A stretch of 64,000 nt of DNA, taken from NCBI GenBank assembly GCA_036346255.1, contig CM070622.1:20362751-20426750 (forward strand), read 5' to 3'. Position numbers and translations under genes: made by a program. The notes beneath the pieces were generated by a model that was not told where the DNA came from, made no database searches, and was given only the letters and a program-made list of their open reading frames with translations. Origin of the DNA: Ampelocalamus luodianensis. Taxonomy: Eukaryota > Streptophyta > Magnoliopsida > Poales > Poaceae. Shown one piece after another: positions 46,701 through 59,075 of this stretch; position 1 is the first letter of the stretch; each line of letters opens with the position of its first letter.

Positions 46701-47447
46701 TGGGCTTAGTGTTGATTTTCACAAAATCTGTCTTATCGGGAAAGCATGGGAAATGGTTTGTGATTTGTTTGAGTTAACTGCCGAGTTATGGCTGAACCTA
46801 AATTGTTACTCACAGCCGAGGAAGGTTGCGAGCTGTAGTTGTTACTATTGTTGGATCATTCAAATACTTATTTCTGTCCAGTATTTATTTAAAATGCTCT
46901 TTCAAATGCCATTGCAAAGTATTACTTATAAGTATTGCAAATAAAATCTACTTAATGCAAAATAACTTGTAGCATAAGAGTCTTCTCTTTGATTAGCCTT
47001 GCATCTATTTGAACTTGCGATACACTACAAGTCTTGCTGAGTACACAAGTACTCAATCTTACTTATGTTGTTATTCATAGTATGAGGAGGAAACTATGCC
47101 AGACGATGCTTTCTTTGCACCCGGTACTGGAGGGTTCGGTGATGGGTCTGTCTAGGATTTGCTCATTGTCAGTTGCCTTTTGGTTATGGTTGAGCACACT
47201 ACTGGAATCTGATACTTCCATCACTTTTACTTCCGCTGCTACCTTTTGCTACTCTGTTTAATATTTGGTCGATCGACTAGTGTTGTAATGACTGTACCAT
47301 CTAAGTTAAGTACCAATTTGTTTTACCTTGTATGTGTTTGTATGGATGTGAATGCCAAATGTTGTGAATGTGTGTACTAGCCACTGATCATGGGACTAGT
47401 ACAGTACACACATAAGGTCTTCGGGTATTCCACGCTGGGGTCTGACA
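43737..47447 (+). mobile_element. Long LTR (3.7 kb), Ty3/gypsy type
   Basis: Starts TGTAACATCCC and ends GGGGTCTGACA. It carries GTCAGTTAAGGACC (46228-46241), a CTCTACAGAG near-palindrome, TATTATAATA (46651-46660) and an 8-bp hairpin with loop CGGTCA. An exon-like segment follows ATAG at 45694. The flanks ATGGC and ACGGT do not form a convincing target duplication. The sequence just before it (AAGTGGGATGGC) resembles a polypurine tract. It could therefore be the 3' LTR of an element whose internal region is reduced to 43643-43736, or a solo LTR with damaged flanks. Confidence 0.7.
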
Positions 47448-47673
47448 ACGGTGTGAATAATCGTTAGATTTTTTGCATTTATTTTGGGAAGAACTCTATA
47501 CTACAAAATTTTATACAACTAATTATTGGCTAGCGCTGACTACACGATAGCAATGGAACACTACAAAGGTTTGGAGCTTGCTAAATCAGGAAAAGAGATG
47601 AGTAGAGAGTATATGACAGACCTCAGCAACATGCAGTGACCGATAGAAGGCGATTGAGCTAGGTTAGGCTATA

Positions 47674-48739
47674 GAGAAAATTCCTTATTTGTCATGCAAA
47701 GATACCAGTTTCTCTGATATGTCACTGAAAAAATGCTTGTTTCTTCTATGCCATTGGATGAAATTTTGTTGCCCTCACATGTCACCCATGCCACCCCACC
47801 GTGAGAGAGGCGCCATTAGGGGTGCAAACCTTATCAATTTTTTTGCACAAATGGCTATTTTGCCCCATCATCTGTTAGTTTAGCGGGCCCACATGTTTAA
47901 CCTCTTCGTCTCCACGCTCCTCCTCCTCCTTCTTCATTAGAGGTCATCACCATATCCAGATCCGACAAGCTCCTGGCACCGCCTTCTCCGACAACGTTCA
48001 ACCAGACAACGACAAGATGGACACCACAGAGACGACACGGGAGTTGCAAAAGCGATTGCTCGATGGGCTTATCACCAACCTGATCATCTTCTTCCCCCTA
48101 CCTCGACTACTAGGACGTCATGCACTACCTTATCGTCACCGACGTCGAGTTGTCCACCAAGCATCCCTAGCCCGACCACCTCGACATTACCATGGCATCC
48201 AGATCTGTGAGCTCTTGTCGCCACCGACGGTGGAGACCTTCAGCTCCTCCTACCTCACCTACTCCTCACGTCTCTGTGCCGATCGCGTCATCACCGATGA
48301 CGCTGACGCCGACGATGTGCTCAACCTCGCCCCCCCCCCCGGCGCGCTGGCCGTCCTCTCCCACCTCCTCAAGTGGAAGACAAGGTGGATCTGGTGCTTG
48401 GAGGGGCAAGGTGGTGGAGGATGGGAGGCGAGGAACGTGTGGGTGGGGCACGCTGCGTTGGAGGCGGCAACGGGGGCTTCAGCTGGGCCACCTCCTACTA
48501 CAAACACCATACAAGCAGAGCCATGGAGAAAGTAGAGGAAGAGGAAGGAAAGGAAGAGGGTGAGGAGGAAGAAGGGCAATTCCATCTTTTCACAGTCTAC
48601 TTGATGGGAGACTAACAACATATGGACGAACATGGCATGAGTGGGAACAAAATTTCATCTGATGGCATAGGAGAAACCCTATTTTTAGTGGCATATCAGG
48701 GGAACTGATATCTTTACATGATAAATAAGGAATTTGGCC
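47674..48739. mobile_element. Non-autonomous Mutator-like element (1066 bp), TSD TAGGCTATA
   Basis: Terminal inverted repeats of about 130 bp. The left one (47674 to about 47808) reads AAATTCCTTATTTGTCATG..., and the right one (about 48612-48739) is its inverse with about 80% visible identity. A perfect 9-bp duplication TAGGCTATA flanks it (47665-47673 and 48740-48748), the Mutator signature. The 0.8-kb interior is GC-rich with a 172-codon frame from 48017 (MDTTETTRELQKRLLDGL...). It could be captured host sequence (a Pack-MULE), but I do not recognise the protein and overlapping frames are equally long. Confidence 0.88.
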
Positions 48740-48994
48740 TAGGCTATATGGTTTCACTATACCATATTTGACTATATATACCAAAGACCTCACGATGACT
48801 GAGTTAGGTTTTGGGGCAATAGGTTAGCTTTTGAGTTAGTTTCAAGGAGTGAGTGGTAGTGGCAGATTTAGGATTTCTAGGATGGGTGTTCGAAGTTACA
48901 AAAATATTATTCAATGTAAAACATAAAGGTTTACAATAGAGAAAAAAAAAGTACAAATTGTTCTTACTAGAGACAACATCTCAAATAATTTATA

Positions 48995-49645
48995 AAAATT
49001 ATAAAATAATTAAGAAAATTACGATCTAACTCGATGTTCCTTCATGGCTTGGAAGCGAGATATGATGTCATCATCCTTAACTTGCAAAAAAAAACTCACG
49101 CTCAAGAAATGTAACCAGGCAATCATTCAAATATTGCTCCCCATCCTATTCCTTAGTTTATTCTTCACATAATTCATTGAATAAAATACTCTCTCAACAC
49201 CAGCAGTTGCTACTGGAAAAATCGGCACCAATTTGAGAAGCTTGTAAACAATTTTATAATTGAGGTTCTTCTTTGTTTGAACAAGCATAACCTAAAGCTT
49301 GGCAAGATTTTTACCTTTCCTCTCTATGCATATTAGCAATGAAGTGTGTAAGTTAAAAGAAAAGATGCATCAATTATGTGCTTGAGAAATCCTTAGGATA
49401 AAACTGAGCAAGCCTAATAAGGTCGTCCTTGTCATAAGTAGCGAATGAATCAACATGATTGAATGAAGACATGCAAAGAAGCAAATATGTGTTTACCTCA
49501 TCAAACATGTCATTAATCTCTCGAAGTTGTCTGTCAATGACACTTAAAAACACGTCAACATGGAAGTGATGGTGATTCTTCACTTTTTAAAGAACCTTTT
49601 GTATCTTGCAACGGGCTTATAAAAACCATCCATTTAAGCAACTTT
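48995..49645 (-). pseudogene. hAT transposase C-terminal remnant (ZMYM1-like/TTF-type group)
   Basis: The minus strand reads KNHHHFHVDVFLSVIDRQLREIND, then FDEVNTYLLLCMSSFNHVDSF and DLIRLAQFYPKDF. After stops it continues with the hAT dimerisation signature VYKLLKLVPIFPVATAGVER, then YVKNKLRNRMG, a stop, and MIAWLHFLSVSFF. This order matches plant hAT-family zinc-finger MYM-type 1-like transposases. It has several stops and frame changes and is dead. Its upstream side is cut at 49650 by a solo LTR insertion. The other half was not recognisable with confidence beyond 53983. Confidence 0.75.
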
Positions 49646-49650
49646 AATGT

Positions 49651-52600
49651 TGTCACAGCCCCAACTAATTAAATTGGATTAATATGTATTTCACTAATAT
49701 GCATTATCAAATTCAAAACATTTCCATAATATATTGTACTTGGAAAATCTAATTTGAGGTGAACATACACATCAAAATTCACATTTCAATTCAAATCAGT
49801 GATAAAAAGTTGTGATCATCATCTGGAACCAATTTAATTAAATACTACATTAGTTTTCATGAATAAATATAATTTTTCCAAAATTTTTGGAACTAGGTTG
49901 AACCTAATGAAAATTCAAACCAACTTAAAAGACATACATTAAGTTTGAATTTAAATATCACAAAATATATTATGAACAGTAGGGTTTTATAATTTTTATG
50001 GGAACTATGTCTTCCCAGGAACCCCCACAAATTATTTGAGGATTTTATGAAATTTATTTCTATTTATAAAGCTCTGGTCAAAGTAGTGAATCTAATTTAA
50101 TTATCAGTCAAACCCTGAAAACCTAACCGGTCGCATCGTTCCTCGGCTCGAGTCCGACTCGGCGAGCCGACTCGGCCAAACCACATAAACGCATCGTCAC
50201 ATGCAACCGTTAGATCCTCATCCAACGCCCAGTCTCCTCGCCATTCGACCGTCCGAATGCCCCACTCATCTCGCCCGTCCATTCGCGATCCAACGCGCGC
50301 CAAATCATTTAACTTCGCTCGCGCGCTGCTTAGTCTCACCGACCGGTGGGCTGTCTTTGCCGCTCGCCTCGACCTCCGTGCCCTCAGCATCCCTTGCCAC
50401 GCGGCGCGACGCTCGAGCACCTCCGTCGACGTCAAATCCACCGCGTCCGCTGGCCACTCCCGAGCTTCCTCTCTTCACGCCGCCTCACTCCGTCACTTTC
50501 CGTGCTTAAGACACCTCCAACCCTAAATGCCGCTCACTTCTCCTCTTTTCTACCGAGGAAGGAAGCTCGTTCTCGCCTCTACTCCGTTGAGCTTCTCTGC
50601 ATGGTTCCTCCTCTTCCACCTTCCATGTCGTTTCCATTTTTGCTCATCTCGCCTCCTATCTTTGCTTGTAGCTCCCGGACCGTGATCGTGTCTCTCGCGG
50701 CTCTAGAGCGCGCACCCGGACATCTTCAAGCTTTCTTCGTTGTCAAGAGGTGTTATCCTCAAACCACCGCGTCACCTTGTATGCTTTAGCTCACGATCAA
50801 AACCCTCACCTTGTTTCAAAGAATGCACGACAAAGCTTAGTATAGTTTGAAGATTTGATCATTTTCGCCCAAGGACACCCGCTCATCTCCCACTTTGATC
50901 CGTGAGTATTTTGCCGATTAATCGCTGGTATAGCATCCTCGATGATCCTGCTACCCCGACCATTCTTTTGTCACCATTTTGCTCCACCGCTCGCTCCACG
51001 TGAAGTCGTGTCGCCGCCTTCGTCTTCCCCGGCACCGACAAGCCTCCAGCTGCTTCAAGCTTCCTCAAGCCCTCTCCTAGCTCAGGTAGCTTCCTCATGC
51101 CCCTAGGAGCATAAGCATGTGTCCTTTGCTCGTAACGCTTCCAAATCGGGCGTAGCTCTTTTGTCGTGACACGCCGCCAACTCCGGCTAGCCGCCGATGA
51201 CAGCCGCTTAGCCGCTCTAGACCACTTCCATTTGGAGCGCAAGACTATTGTGCACCTAAGCATGCTCTTGGTTCGCGCCGGGTCGAATCGCCAAGAACTG
51301 CCAGCAACCGCGGGAGCGTGTCGCACTCGACCAACATCAGAGCTGGGATTTACGGCAAATGACGACCATTAATGCCTAATGATTGATTAGCCGTAACTCG
51401 TTGTCTTAGCCATCCTAATGTTTCACTTACACATGGGCCCCAAGCACAAAAACATGTGAGGATAAGCGAGATGCGAGAGAGATCGGGTGGGCCTAGCCCT
51501 TAAACCCGTGGCGCCGCGCACATGCGCCAGAGGCCGAGTCCATCGACCGTGCCATCGACGACGCCCCCCACGCGGTCTGAATGGATTTTAAATCGAGATA
51601 AATGGAATGCGCCTGCTCCCTGTCCCCGCACGTCGATCCATCAGTGCTAGCGCGTGGCTCGATGAGAAAAGTAGTAATCACTTTAGTAAATTCGAAATCA
51701 GTTTATTTATACACTGAAAATCGATATTAACTTCTAAAATGCATAACTAAATCACTTTAACTCCAAAATGAGTGAAACCACTTCTGATAATTTTAATATT
51801 TAATGAACTTTATATTAAAATTGGTTTCAAACATGTCTCTGTAACAGAGACCATTATTTTGGAAAAATAAGCTATAAACACTATTCTTATTACAAAAGAA
51901 AAGGACTGATAACTTCAAAAATGCATAAGTAATTATTGGAAACTCCAAAAACAGTGAGACCACTTTTGATAATTTTAATTTTCAGTGAACTCAATTCTAA
52001 AAATGGTCTCCATGTTACCTCTGTCACAGAAACTATTTTGGGAGAATATAATCTTTTCTTTATACTATAAAAGGCTGATAACTTTGAAAATACATAACTA
52101 AATCATAAAAACTCCAAATAGGGCAAACTCAACTGTTTTGAACTTGTATTAATATTACCTATTTACCTATGTACTCCTCTACCCCACCACTGTTCTACAA
52201 ATTTTGGCCAAATAATTAAATTGCATAACTTAGGGTTAATGAAACTCGAAATTCAAAATAACATAACTTCCAATTCATAACTCCAAATGGAATAATTCCT
52301 TTACCTAAATCCATCTAAAATCATGACCTAACTACTGTAGAAAAATCATGCATTTTTGAGCATTTTGGTTTTTGAGTTGTTTTCTGATTTATTTGATGTT
52401 ATAATTATATAGATCCCGAGCATATTGATATCGACACTTACGCCACTGAGAGCGAGCAGCTACTGTACCAGCAAGGCAAGCATCATTTGAACTTTCTTTG
52501 CATCATATTTGATCCCAGCTTTGGTTAAGATAGTGCAATGATAATTGCTTGCATGCTATTTTGATTATGTCAATATTTTTATGATGTGTAGTTTAGTTAT

Positions 52601-53982
52601 GTCCTATGCTTGAGGTTAATCTTGAATTATGCCAACTCCTATATGCTTAAGATAGGATGTGTGAATTATGGGTTATAGAATTGCTTAGCCATGCAAGTCT
52701 AGATACTGTAGTTCGATCGTCGGAATAACCCGCGGTTTTGGGATAAACACAACTCTTACTTTATGTTTTTACTTCAGATTTTTGTAGCTGTTTTATGAGA
52801 CAAATTTTGTCATTTTAAATGGGCTTCTTGGTCTGGACAAGTGTTGGTTAGTGATGGTGTTTTGTGCACGAGCATTGGGTAAGTGGAAGGACTTGTCTGA
52901 CAATTAAGGACCGAATTTTGGGTACCATTGCTCAAGCAACACTCGTCTTTGCCACACGCGGTTGGGAGCCGTATGGTTAAGTAGGGGAAGGTTTTGTTGT
53001 GCCGGGTCCCACGGTGGTGTAATTGTAAGGGCATAGAACCGTGAAATCCTATGTTCCTTTGGGGTCGATAGGGCATAAAGGCCGTAACGCCTTATGTTCC
53101 TAGGAGCCCGGTTGAGGACTTAGCCAATGGAATCGTCTTGCTAAAAACAACTATATCTTGATTTACCCACCGCATACCATAGGAAGTGTGCTATATTCGG
53201 AGGCATCCGGAGGCTAACGGGCTAATCAAGTCGTGTGGGTAAGTAGTACACCCTGCAGGTATAAATCTATTCGAATAGCCGTGTCCACTGCTATGGACGA
53301 CCGCTTGAAATTTGTGGTCGCTTATTGTTAGACTTTTAATTAAAATTATGGTTGAACTTGGTATTCGCCATGAACGGGTTGTTCATGTGTTTAGTATATC
53401 AAAGTGGGCGCCACTTTAGTCTTTGTATGATTCAATTGTTTATTATCAAATGCTTTACCATATGCTTTACTTCTACTTCAAATCGATTTTAAATGGGCAC
53501 ATGAAAACTAGTATGTGTAGGATATTAATCGTTGCGCCTCTTTCAAAACTAAACCAATATGAGCCATCCTTTGAATGACCCTTATGCATAACTATTTTTA
53601 TTTGTGTAAGACTTATGAGTACACTTTGACTATTATGCAAGATGTCTTTGATCTCTTGTTGTATGCGTTGTATGGATGTAATCAACGTTGGATGAGAGTA
53701 TGAGTATATTGGTCATTGATCTTGGGAGCCAATATAAGTCATACTCGTTGTTGATGAATTCCCATTTAACTCACTAAGTGTAGTGCTTCGAATCGAAAGA
53801 GAATCGACAATCATGTAGCGCCACAAAGGAGCAATACGCATGATCGTTGAGGCTCTAGCATTCGGCTAAGCCTCTCACTTGGATAGAGTTAAATTGGAAT
53901 TCATTTACCGGAGACCCGTGATTATGTCCTTAAGACCTTGTCTAATCTCGGTCTTATGGAGATAATTACCGGGGTCCCCACA
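49651..53982 (+). mobile_element. Solo LTR (4.33 kb), Ty3/gypsy type, TSD AATGT
   Basis: Starts TGTCACAGCCCC and ends GGGGTCCCCACA. It is flanked by the perfect duplication AATGT (49646-49650 and 53983-53987). It resembles the first element's LTR in layout: AT-rich start, GC-rich 50100-51300, a run of AAACCACTT...GATAATTTTAAT repeats at 51720-52140, an exon-like segment after ATAG at 52412, GACAATTAAGGACC (52899-52912), CCTGCAGG, CTATTCGAATAG (53267-53278) and a hairpin. No coding sequence is credible. It interrupts the hAT remnant. Confidence 0.92.
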
Positions 53983-53987
53983 AATGT

Positions 53988-54813
53988 CATGCTTCACACA
54001 AAAGGAAGTGACATCTTTTAAAAAAAAAAAGTTTCCCATCCACCATCCTCCCGCAATAACTGCAATTGAGTCTTTGTCCTTCTGCCTGCGGCGATGGCTG
54101 CTCGACGCTCGCCTGCTGCCCACTCCCTGCCTTGTTGGTTGCCGCCACCATGACCCCCCGGTCGGCATCGACGCCACACCCTCCATCCCTGGCTCACCGT
54201 GGCCACAGGACTACCTTGTCGCTCGCTATGCGTCGTTCCTTGCGCCTTCGCTGATGGTCGCCGCCGCCCATCGCCCCGCCTCCTCGCCGGCCACGACGCT
54301 GCATACCGTGCTCGCCTCCCGTCTGCGTCGCGTCGTGCGCCACCACCACAGAGAGACCAAGAGAGTGCGAGAGGAGAGAGTTAGGGTGTGGCCAGAGCGT
54401 CTGGCATGTGACCTATTCTCTTGGGCTATTGGTTGTTTCCAGTTGGACCGTGATGTATCTAGTTGCACTGCACGGGAATAGAGCAAGATTGGGAGAGGGG
54501 GTGGGTGGGACGAGCTAAAATGGACTAGAGGTTAAAATACATATTTTTAAGTCCACTAATTAGTACATACACCTAATACACCAATTATATATTGGGTTTT
54601 TTTGCCAAATAAATTAGATGTACATATGTACACCCATGTTCCTATACTAGATCCGTCCCTAGGGTCTCGGGAGTGGGTAACAACGGGTGGGCGGCAAGGC
54701 GCAAAAACTGTAGTAGAGGCGAGCGCATGGGATGGAGGCAAAGAGCAAGGAGCGAAGGCAGAATAGAACATGCGCACTCGATATAATTCCCTTTTATACG
54801 TTTTGCAGTTCTG
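53988..54813. other. Unassigned segment between solo LTR and Mutator-like element
   Basis: The GC-rich part at 54060-54480 has overlapping frames on both strands and an A-run at 54019-54029. No recognisable product or transposon end. Confidence 0.4.
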
Positions 54814-55419
54814 AAACGATGAGGAATAAGTCCACTTTATAGCCCTAAACTTTGCGGAGAGTCCAAAATACCCCTTGAACTCTAAAACCATTTGGTTTAC
54901 ACCCTCCAACTACCAATACCATTTCACCCGACCCCCTCTAACCGAAACCACCCAGTTTCTTCCTGACATGGCATCCACTGTCAGTCAGTTTTTCGAGTGG
55001 ATCCTACTATCAGCCATAGAGAGTGGGATGCACAAGGACTTCAGAGAAGGGCAGAAGTAGAGGAGGTTTAGGGCAGCTCAGAGTGGCACTCATCGCTAGC
55101 GAGTGGGTGGACGACGCGCCGAAGTAGCAAAAATGGGACCCTGGAGGGGAGGCGAACCAAAGGGCGGTGGTGGTTCGATCGGAGGTGGATGGTGGCGGGC
55201 TGGAGGCAGCACACGACGATCGGCTGTGGACGGAAAGGGCACGGCGGCGCTCGGATGGGGTAGAGGCTAGGATAGCAAGAGCATGGGCACCAGCGGGTTG
55301 TGGGGAGCTTACCAAGCCGATCGGTGGAGGCGAAGAGAGGCTGAAAGATCTAGACCTGCCATTATGTATTTTGGGGGAGATTGAAGGATCTAGACTCTTA
55401 TGTGTTAATGGAGTATTTT

Positions 55420-56000
55420 GGTGATTAATGGCAAATATACTTGTAAGACTAACACTCTTATTGTTATATCATGTTTAGTCTCAGCTTAGATATAAAAACA
55501 AAAATGCAAACATGTATGTATTCATTAATGACAAATCTATTTGTGAGACTAATAATTCTATTGATTATCTATTACTTAGTCTTGTTTGGATATAAAAATA
55601 AAAATACAAGAGGTATGCATTCTACTTCTCCTTATTATATCTTATTGCATTCCTCGGATCCAAAATATAGCTTGAACTCCACCAAGGATCTAACTTGGAT
55701 ATGTGCATATGTTTTTACTACACATTCGTGTATGCACACATCTAGGGGAGCTCAAACTATATTTTGTGATTTCAATAGTATTGATCCATTTTATCTTCCC
55801 ACACATATTAAGGACTCTTACTTTGAAATATATCCTTAAAAATATTTAACTTGTGTAGTTAATATATTCATATGAGTATATAAGAACATATGAGACTTGT
55901 GCAGTTCATAGATGCTCATATATCCTTGAATATATTTAACTAGTGTAGTTAATATATTCATGTGAGTATATATATAACTTGTGTAGTTCATATATACTCA
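55420..56000. repeat. Short tandem duplications, periods of about 100 bp and 85 bp
   Basis: 55424-55510 and 55525-55615 are imperfect copies (ATTAATGRCAAAT...AGACTAA...GATATAAAAAYAAAAAT). 55840-55910 and 55920-55990 are another pair (TATCCTT..ATATTTAACT..TGTAGTTAATATATTCAT). Confidence 0.75.
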
Positions 56001-56679
56001 TACCAAATTATATTCAATTACTTACAATTGAAGTAATTATCATCGATTACCAAAGAGGAAAAGATTGTGGTATCTTATCCCAACCATTATGGGTTAATGG
56101 TTTGTTGTGATAATTAATGATAATCATATTATGGAACTAACTATTTTCTTGAGTTGAATGTGTAGGTTGAGTTCCATGCAATTGAAGACTTTGGATGATA
56201 TCATGTGTTGATAGTCATCAAGTCAAGACTCGGGATAAAGAGAAATCATTATGTGTTGATGATGTTCTAAACAATATCTCGTAGAAAAAGAATATCATCA
56301 TGTGTTGATGATATTGAAGTAAAGAGCTTGAAGTAAATGATGCATCATGAGTTGATGCATGTCAAGTTTAAGAAGAAGATCATGAAGTGATCATCAAGTC
56401 AAAGAGAAGAACCATCATGGGTTGATGATTGACAAGTCAAGAACCCGTACTTGAAGCAAGGATGTGTGTCATCAAGCTTCAAGTGGTGTGCAAGGCAAAG
56501 GTATGACTAGCTAGAGCTAAGGATGTGTTCCTAGTTTTCTACCACTCTTGGTGTTTGGTTAGAGACTGGATTGCTAGTATAGGTTGTCGTACTATTAAGA
56601 GAGGTCTTAACTAGTAGCTTGAGTTAGTCATGTGTTGATAGCTCATTGTGTTTGTTCTAGCTCTCTTTAACATGTTGCC

Positions 56680-57045
56680 CATATTTGGAAATTTGTTTTG
56701 CAAATGATCGAGGCTCATGGTTAATCCCTGTAGCATGTGACTTTAATTTGCAAATGTGTTTTGCAAATGGTATAAGTCCATGCACCTTATCCTTGTGGCA
56801 TGCTGTCATTTGTTTGCAAATGTGTTTTGCAAACAGTTGAGGCTCATGTTCAAATCCTTATAGCATGGGACTGTAGTTTGCGAATATGTTTTGTAAACAG
56901 TTTAAGTCCATGTACCTTTTAGTTGTGGCTTTGATTCTAAAAGTTGGCAAATGTGTTTTGCAACTTGTTGAAAATCTTACCTTCATGCCCCGTGTACATC
57001 TGGCATCAATTTGCAAATGTATTTTGCAATTGAGTTGTTCTATTG
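56680..57045. repeat. Tandem repeat of about 65-70 bp with TTTGCAAATGTGTTTTGCAAA
   Basis: Five or six diverged units each contain TTTGCAAATGTGTTTTGCAA, itself an imperfect inverted repeat, plus GRGGCTCATG/AAGTCCATG and a TAGCATG(G/T)GAC segment. Confidence 0.8.
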
Positions 57046-59004
57046 AAAGCCAGTTTGTGCCTGTCTCAGGTTTTGCGGTAATACCGGCATGTGTTGCGCG
57101 GAACTACCACACATGTTGAGCATGTGTTGCTCTGAGGCAGTGCGGTAGTACCGGCGGTCCCGGCGTAACTATCGCACCTCGCTTATACCAGCCTTTGTGG
57201 CGGTACGAGTTTTCCAGAGAGACACATTATGTGTGTGTTTGCTTTTTTGGAAATATGGTAGTACCGGAGGTCTCTGTGCGGTACGTGTTTTTTAGAGAAG
57301 CATTTGTTGCTCTCTTAAAAGCGCGGTAATACCAACGTTTTGTGCGCGGTATGACCGGACTCGCGGAACTACCGTTCATATGCTAGCAGTACGTAAAATC
57401 CAAAACGTATGTTTTTCCTTGCCCTTAGCCGCGATTTCGAGCATGTGTTGCTCTCTCGGTTTTGCGTTAGTACCGAAATGTATTGTGCGGAACTACCGTT
57501 TATCGGAACTATCGTGTATTGGTTGACGGTAGTACCGTACCTCTTCTCAACGGCTAGTTTTATAGTCATATCGTCTCGATTCCTTTTCCCAATGCTAGCC
57601 TGTGTGTATAGACTATATATACCCACCTTGGCCGTATAGAAAAGATGATGGAAAGTAGCTGATGCTATTATTCACTCTCAAAAGCTAAGAGCAAGCCCTC
57701 TCTAGCATCTGTGCATGTGTTGCACGAAGTGTGGCTAGAAGGCAAACCCTAAGTGCATGTGTTGCCTTAGGTAGTGGACAGAGTATCCACTTAAGCTTAG
57801 ACACTTGATTGGTTCAAGTGGAAGTCTAAGACTTGTTACTCTTGGTGTTTGCCGACACCTAAACGGCATAGAGGCGTCGTGATCCGGTGATCTTCTCAAG
57901 TGAAGTTTGTGAGAAGGCTCAGTGTTTTGTAAGTGGCTTGGTGCTCGCAATCTCCGGAGTGGAGTAAGAGCAACCCTAGTGGAGCGAGGTATTGGTTACT
58001 TCGGAGGCGGGTGCTCAATTTGTGGAGCCGGTCCAAATGGTTTGGGTTTACCTCAACGTGGACTAGGGGAGACCGGCAAGTCTCCGATCACCACGGTAAA
58101 AACATCACCGTGTCTTTTGTGGTTTGCATTCTATTGCTTTACATTATGCAATTTATATTTCTTGTATTAAATTGCTAATTCATTGTGTATAGATTCTTGC
58201 CTTGCTTGGTGCTATTTTCATTGCTGATTTTGAACAGCTTACAAGTCTTTGTTTAATTCACAATACCCTTCAACTGACTTGTATTGTTGGTACACCTAGA
58301 AGAGCCTAGCTGTTTTAGGTTTTTTTTAGCAAAACTAATTTGATATTAGCTTCCGCATAAGAAAAGGTTTTAGCCCAAAAGAAGTTTTAAAACCACCCAT
58401 TCGCCCCCCCTCTAGTCGGCCTCCTCGATCTTACAGAGGCTGGAGTGATGAACCACGGAGGTCTTGATTTTGGCTCGATCTTTCGATGAGAAGGTAAGTT
58501 CGGCAGTAGTCGCTCAACTCTCACAATCCTGGTTACGAACTCGCAAGGCTCAAAACTACGCAATCGCTGAACTGCTCGATAAGTCGTTATCAACCGTGCA
58601 CGAATACCCGGTTGACCTAATCACGAAGATCAATTCCTGCATATATCGAATAAGCACACAAGAACAAGATAAATAAGCAATCTGAAATTGCGAATAGAAA
58701 TTGAAATTGTATTGATAGGTGAGGTTCCGAAGAACATTGTCGCTGTTGATCTCACTGAACAAGAAAACAAAGTATAAAGTAGCAAATCTAAACTTCAATC
58801 AACAAAACCCGAGGAACTATAGTAGTGGTGGCCACTATCTATAGGAGAGGGGAGAGGTGGCGTGGGTACTGTTCATGCATAAATAGTGCCACATGAATAG
58901 TACTAAAACCCTAGGTGGAACGATCATACGGGCCATATGGGCCAAATCAGCCCATTCGTTACAAAGCCCATGGATCAATAATTGGTGACGCGCACCAAGG
59001 CATA

Positions 59005-59075
59005 TTGACGCAACACCATGGTATGTAGATGTAGCACCATGGCATATAGATATAGCACCATGGCATGTAGACGAG
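59005..59075. repeat. Tandem GCACCATGGCAT(A/G)TAGA units
   Basis: Three consecutive imperfect 24-bp units lie in the right arm of the Mutator-like element. They produce a repetitive Cys/His-rich minus-strand frame that is not a real protein. Confidence 0.75.

Larger units (their letters stand above)
55403..58435 (+). mobile_element. LTR-like segment nested in the Mutator-like element
   Basis: The start TGTTAATGGAGTATTTTGGTG and the end CCCCCCCTCTAGTCGGCC...CTCGATCTTACA match the style of SIRE/Maximus-type copia LTRs of grasses. At 3.0 kb it is longer than usual. A second start-like sequence (TTAATGGTTTGTTGTGATAATTAATG) at 56090 hints at internal duplication or nesting. It contains several tandem arrays. 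No matching 5-bp duplication was found at the proposed ends, so the limits are approximate. Confidence 0.5.

Noticed and set aside
48266..48633. Minus-strand 124-codon frame inside the small Mutator-like element
   Set aside because: It overlaps two plus-strand frames of similar length and crosses into the inverted repeat. No domain is recognisable.
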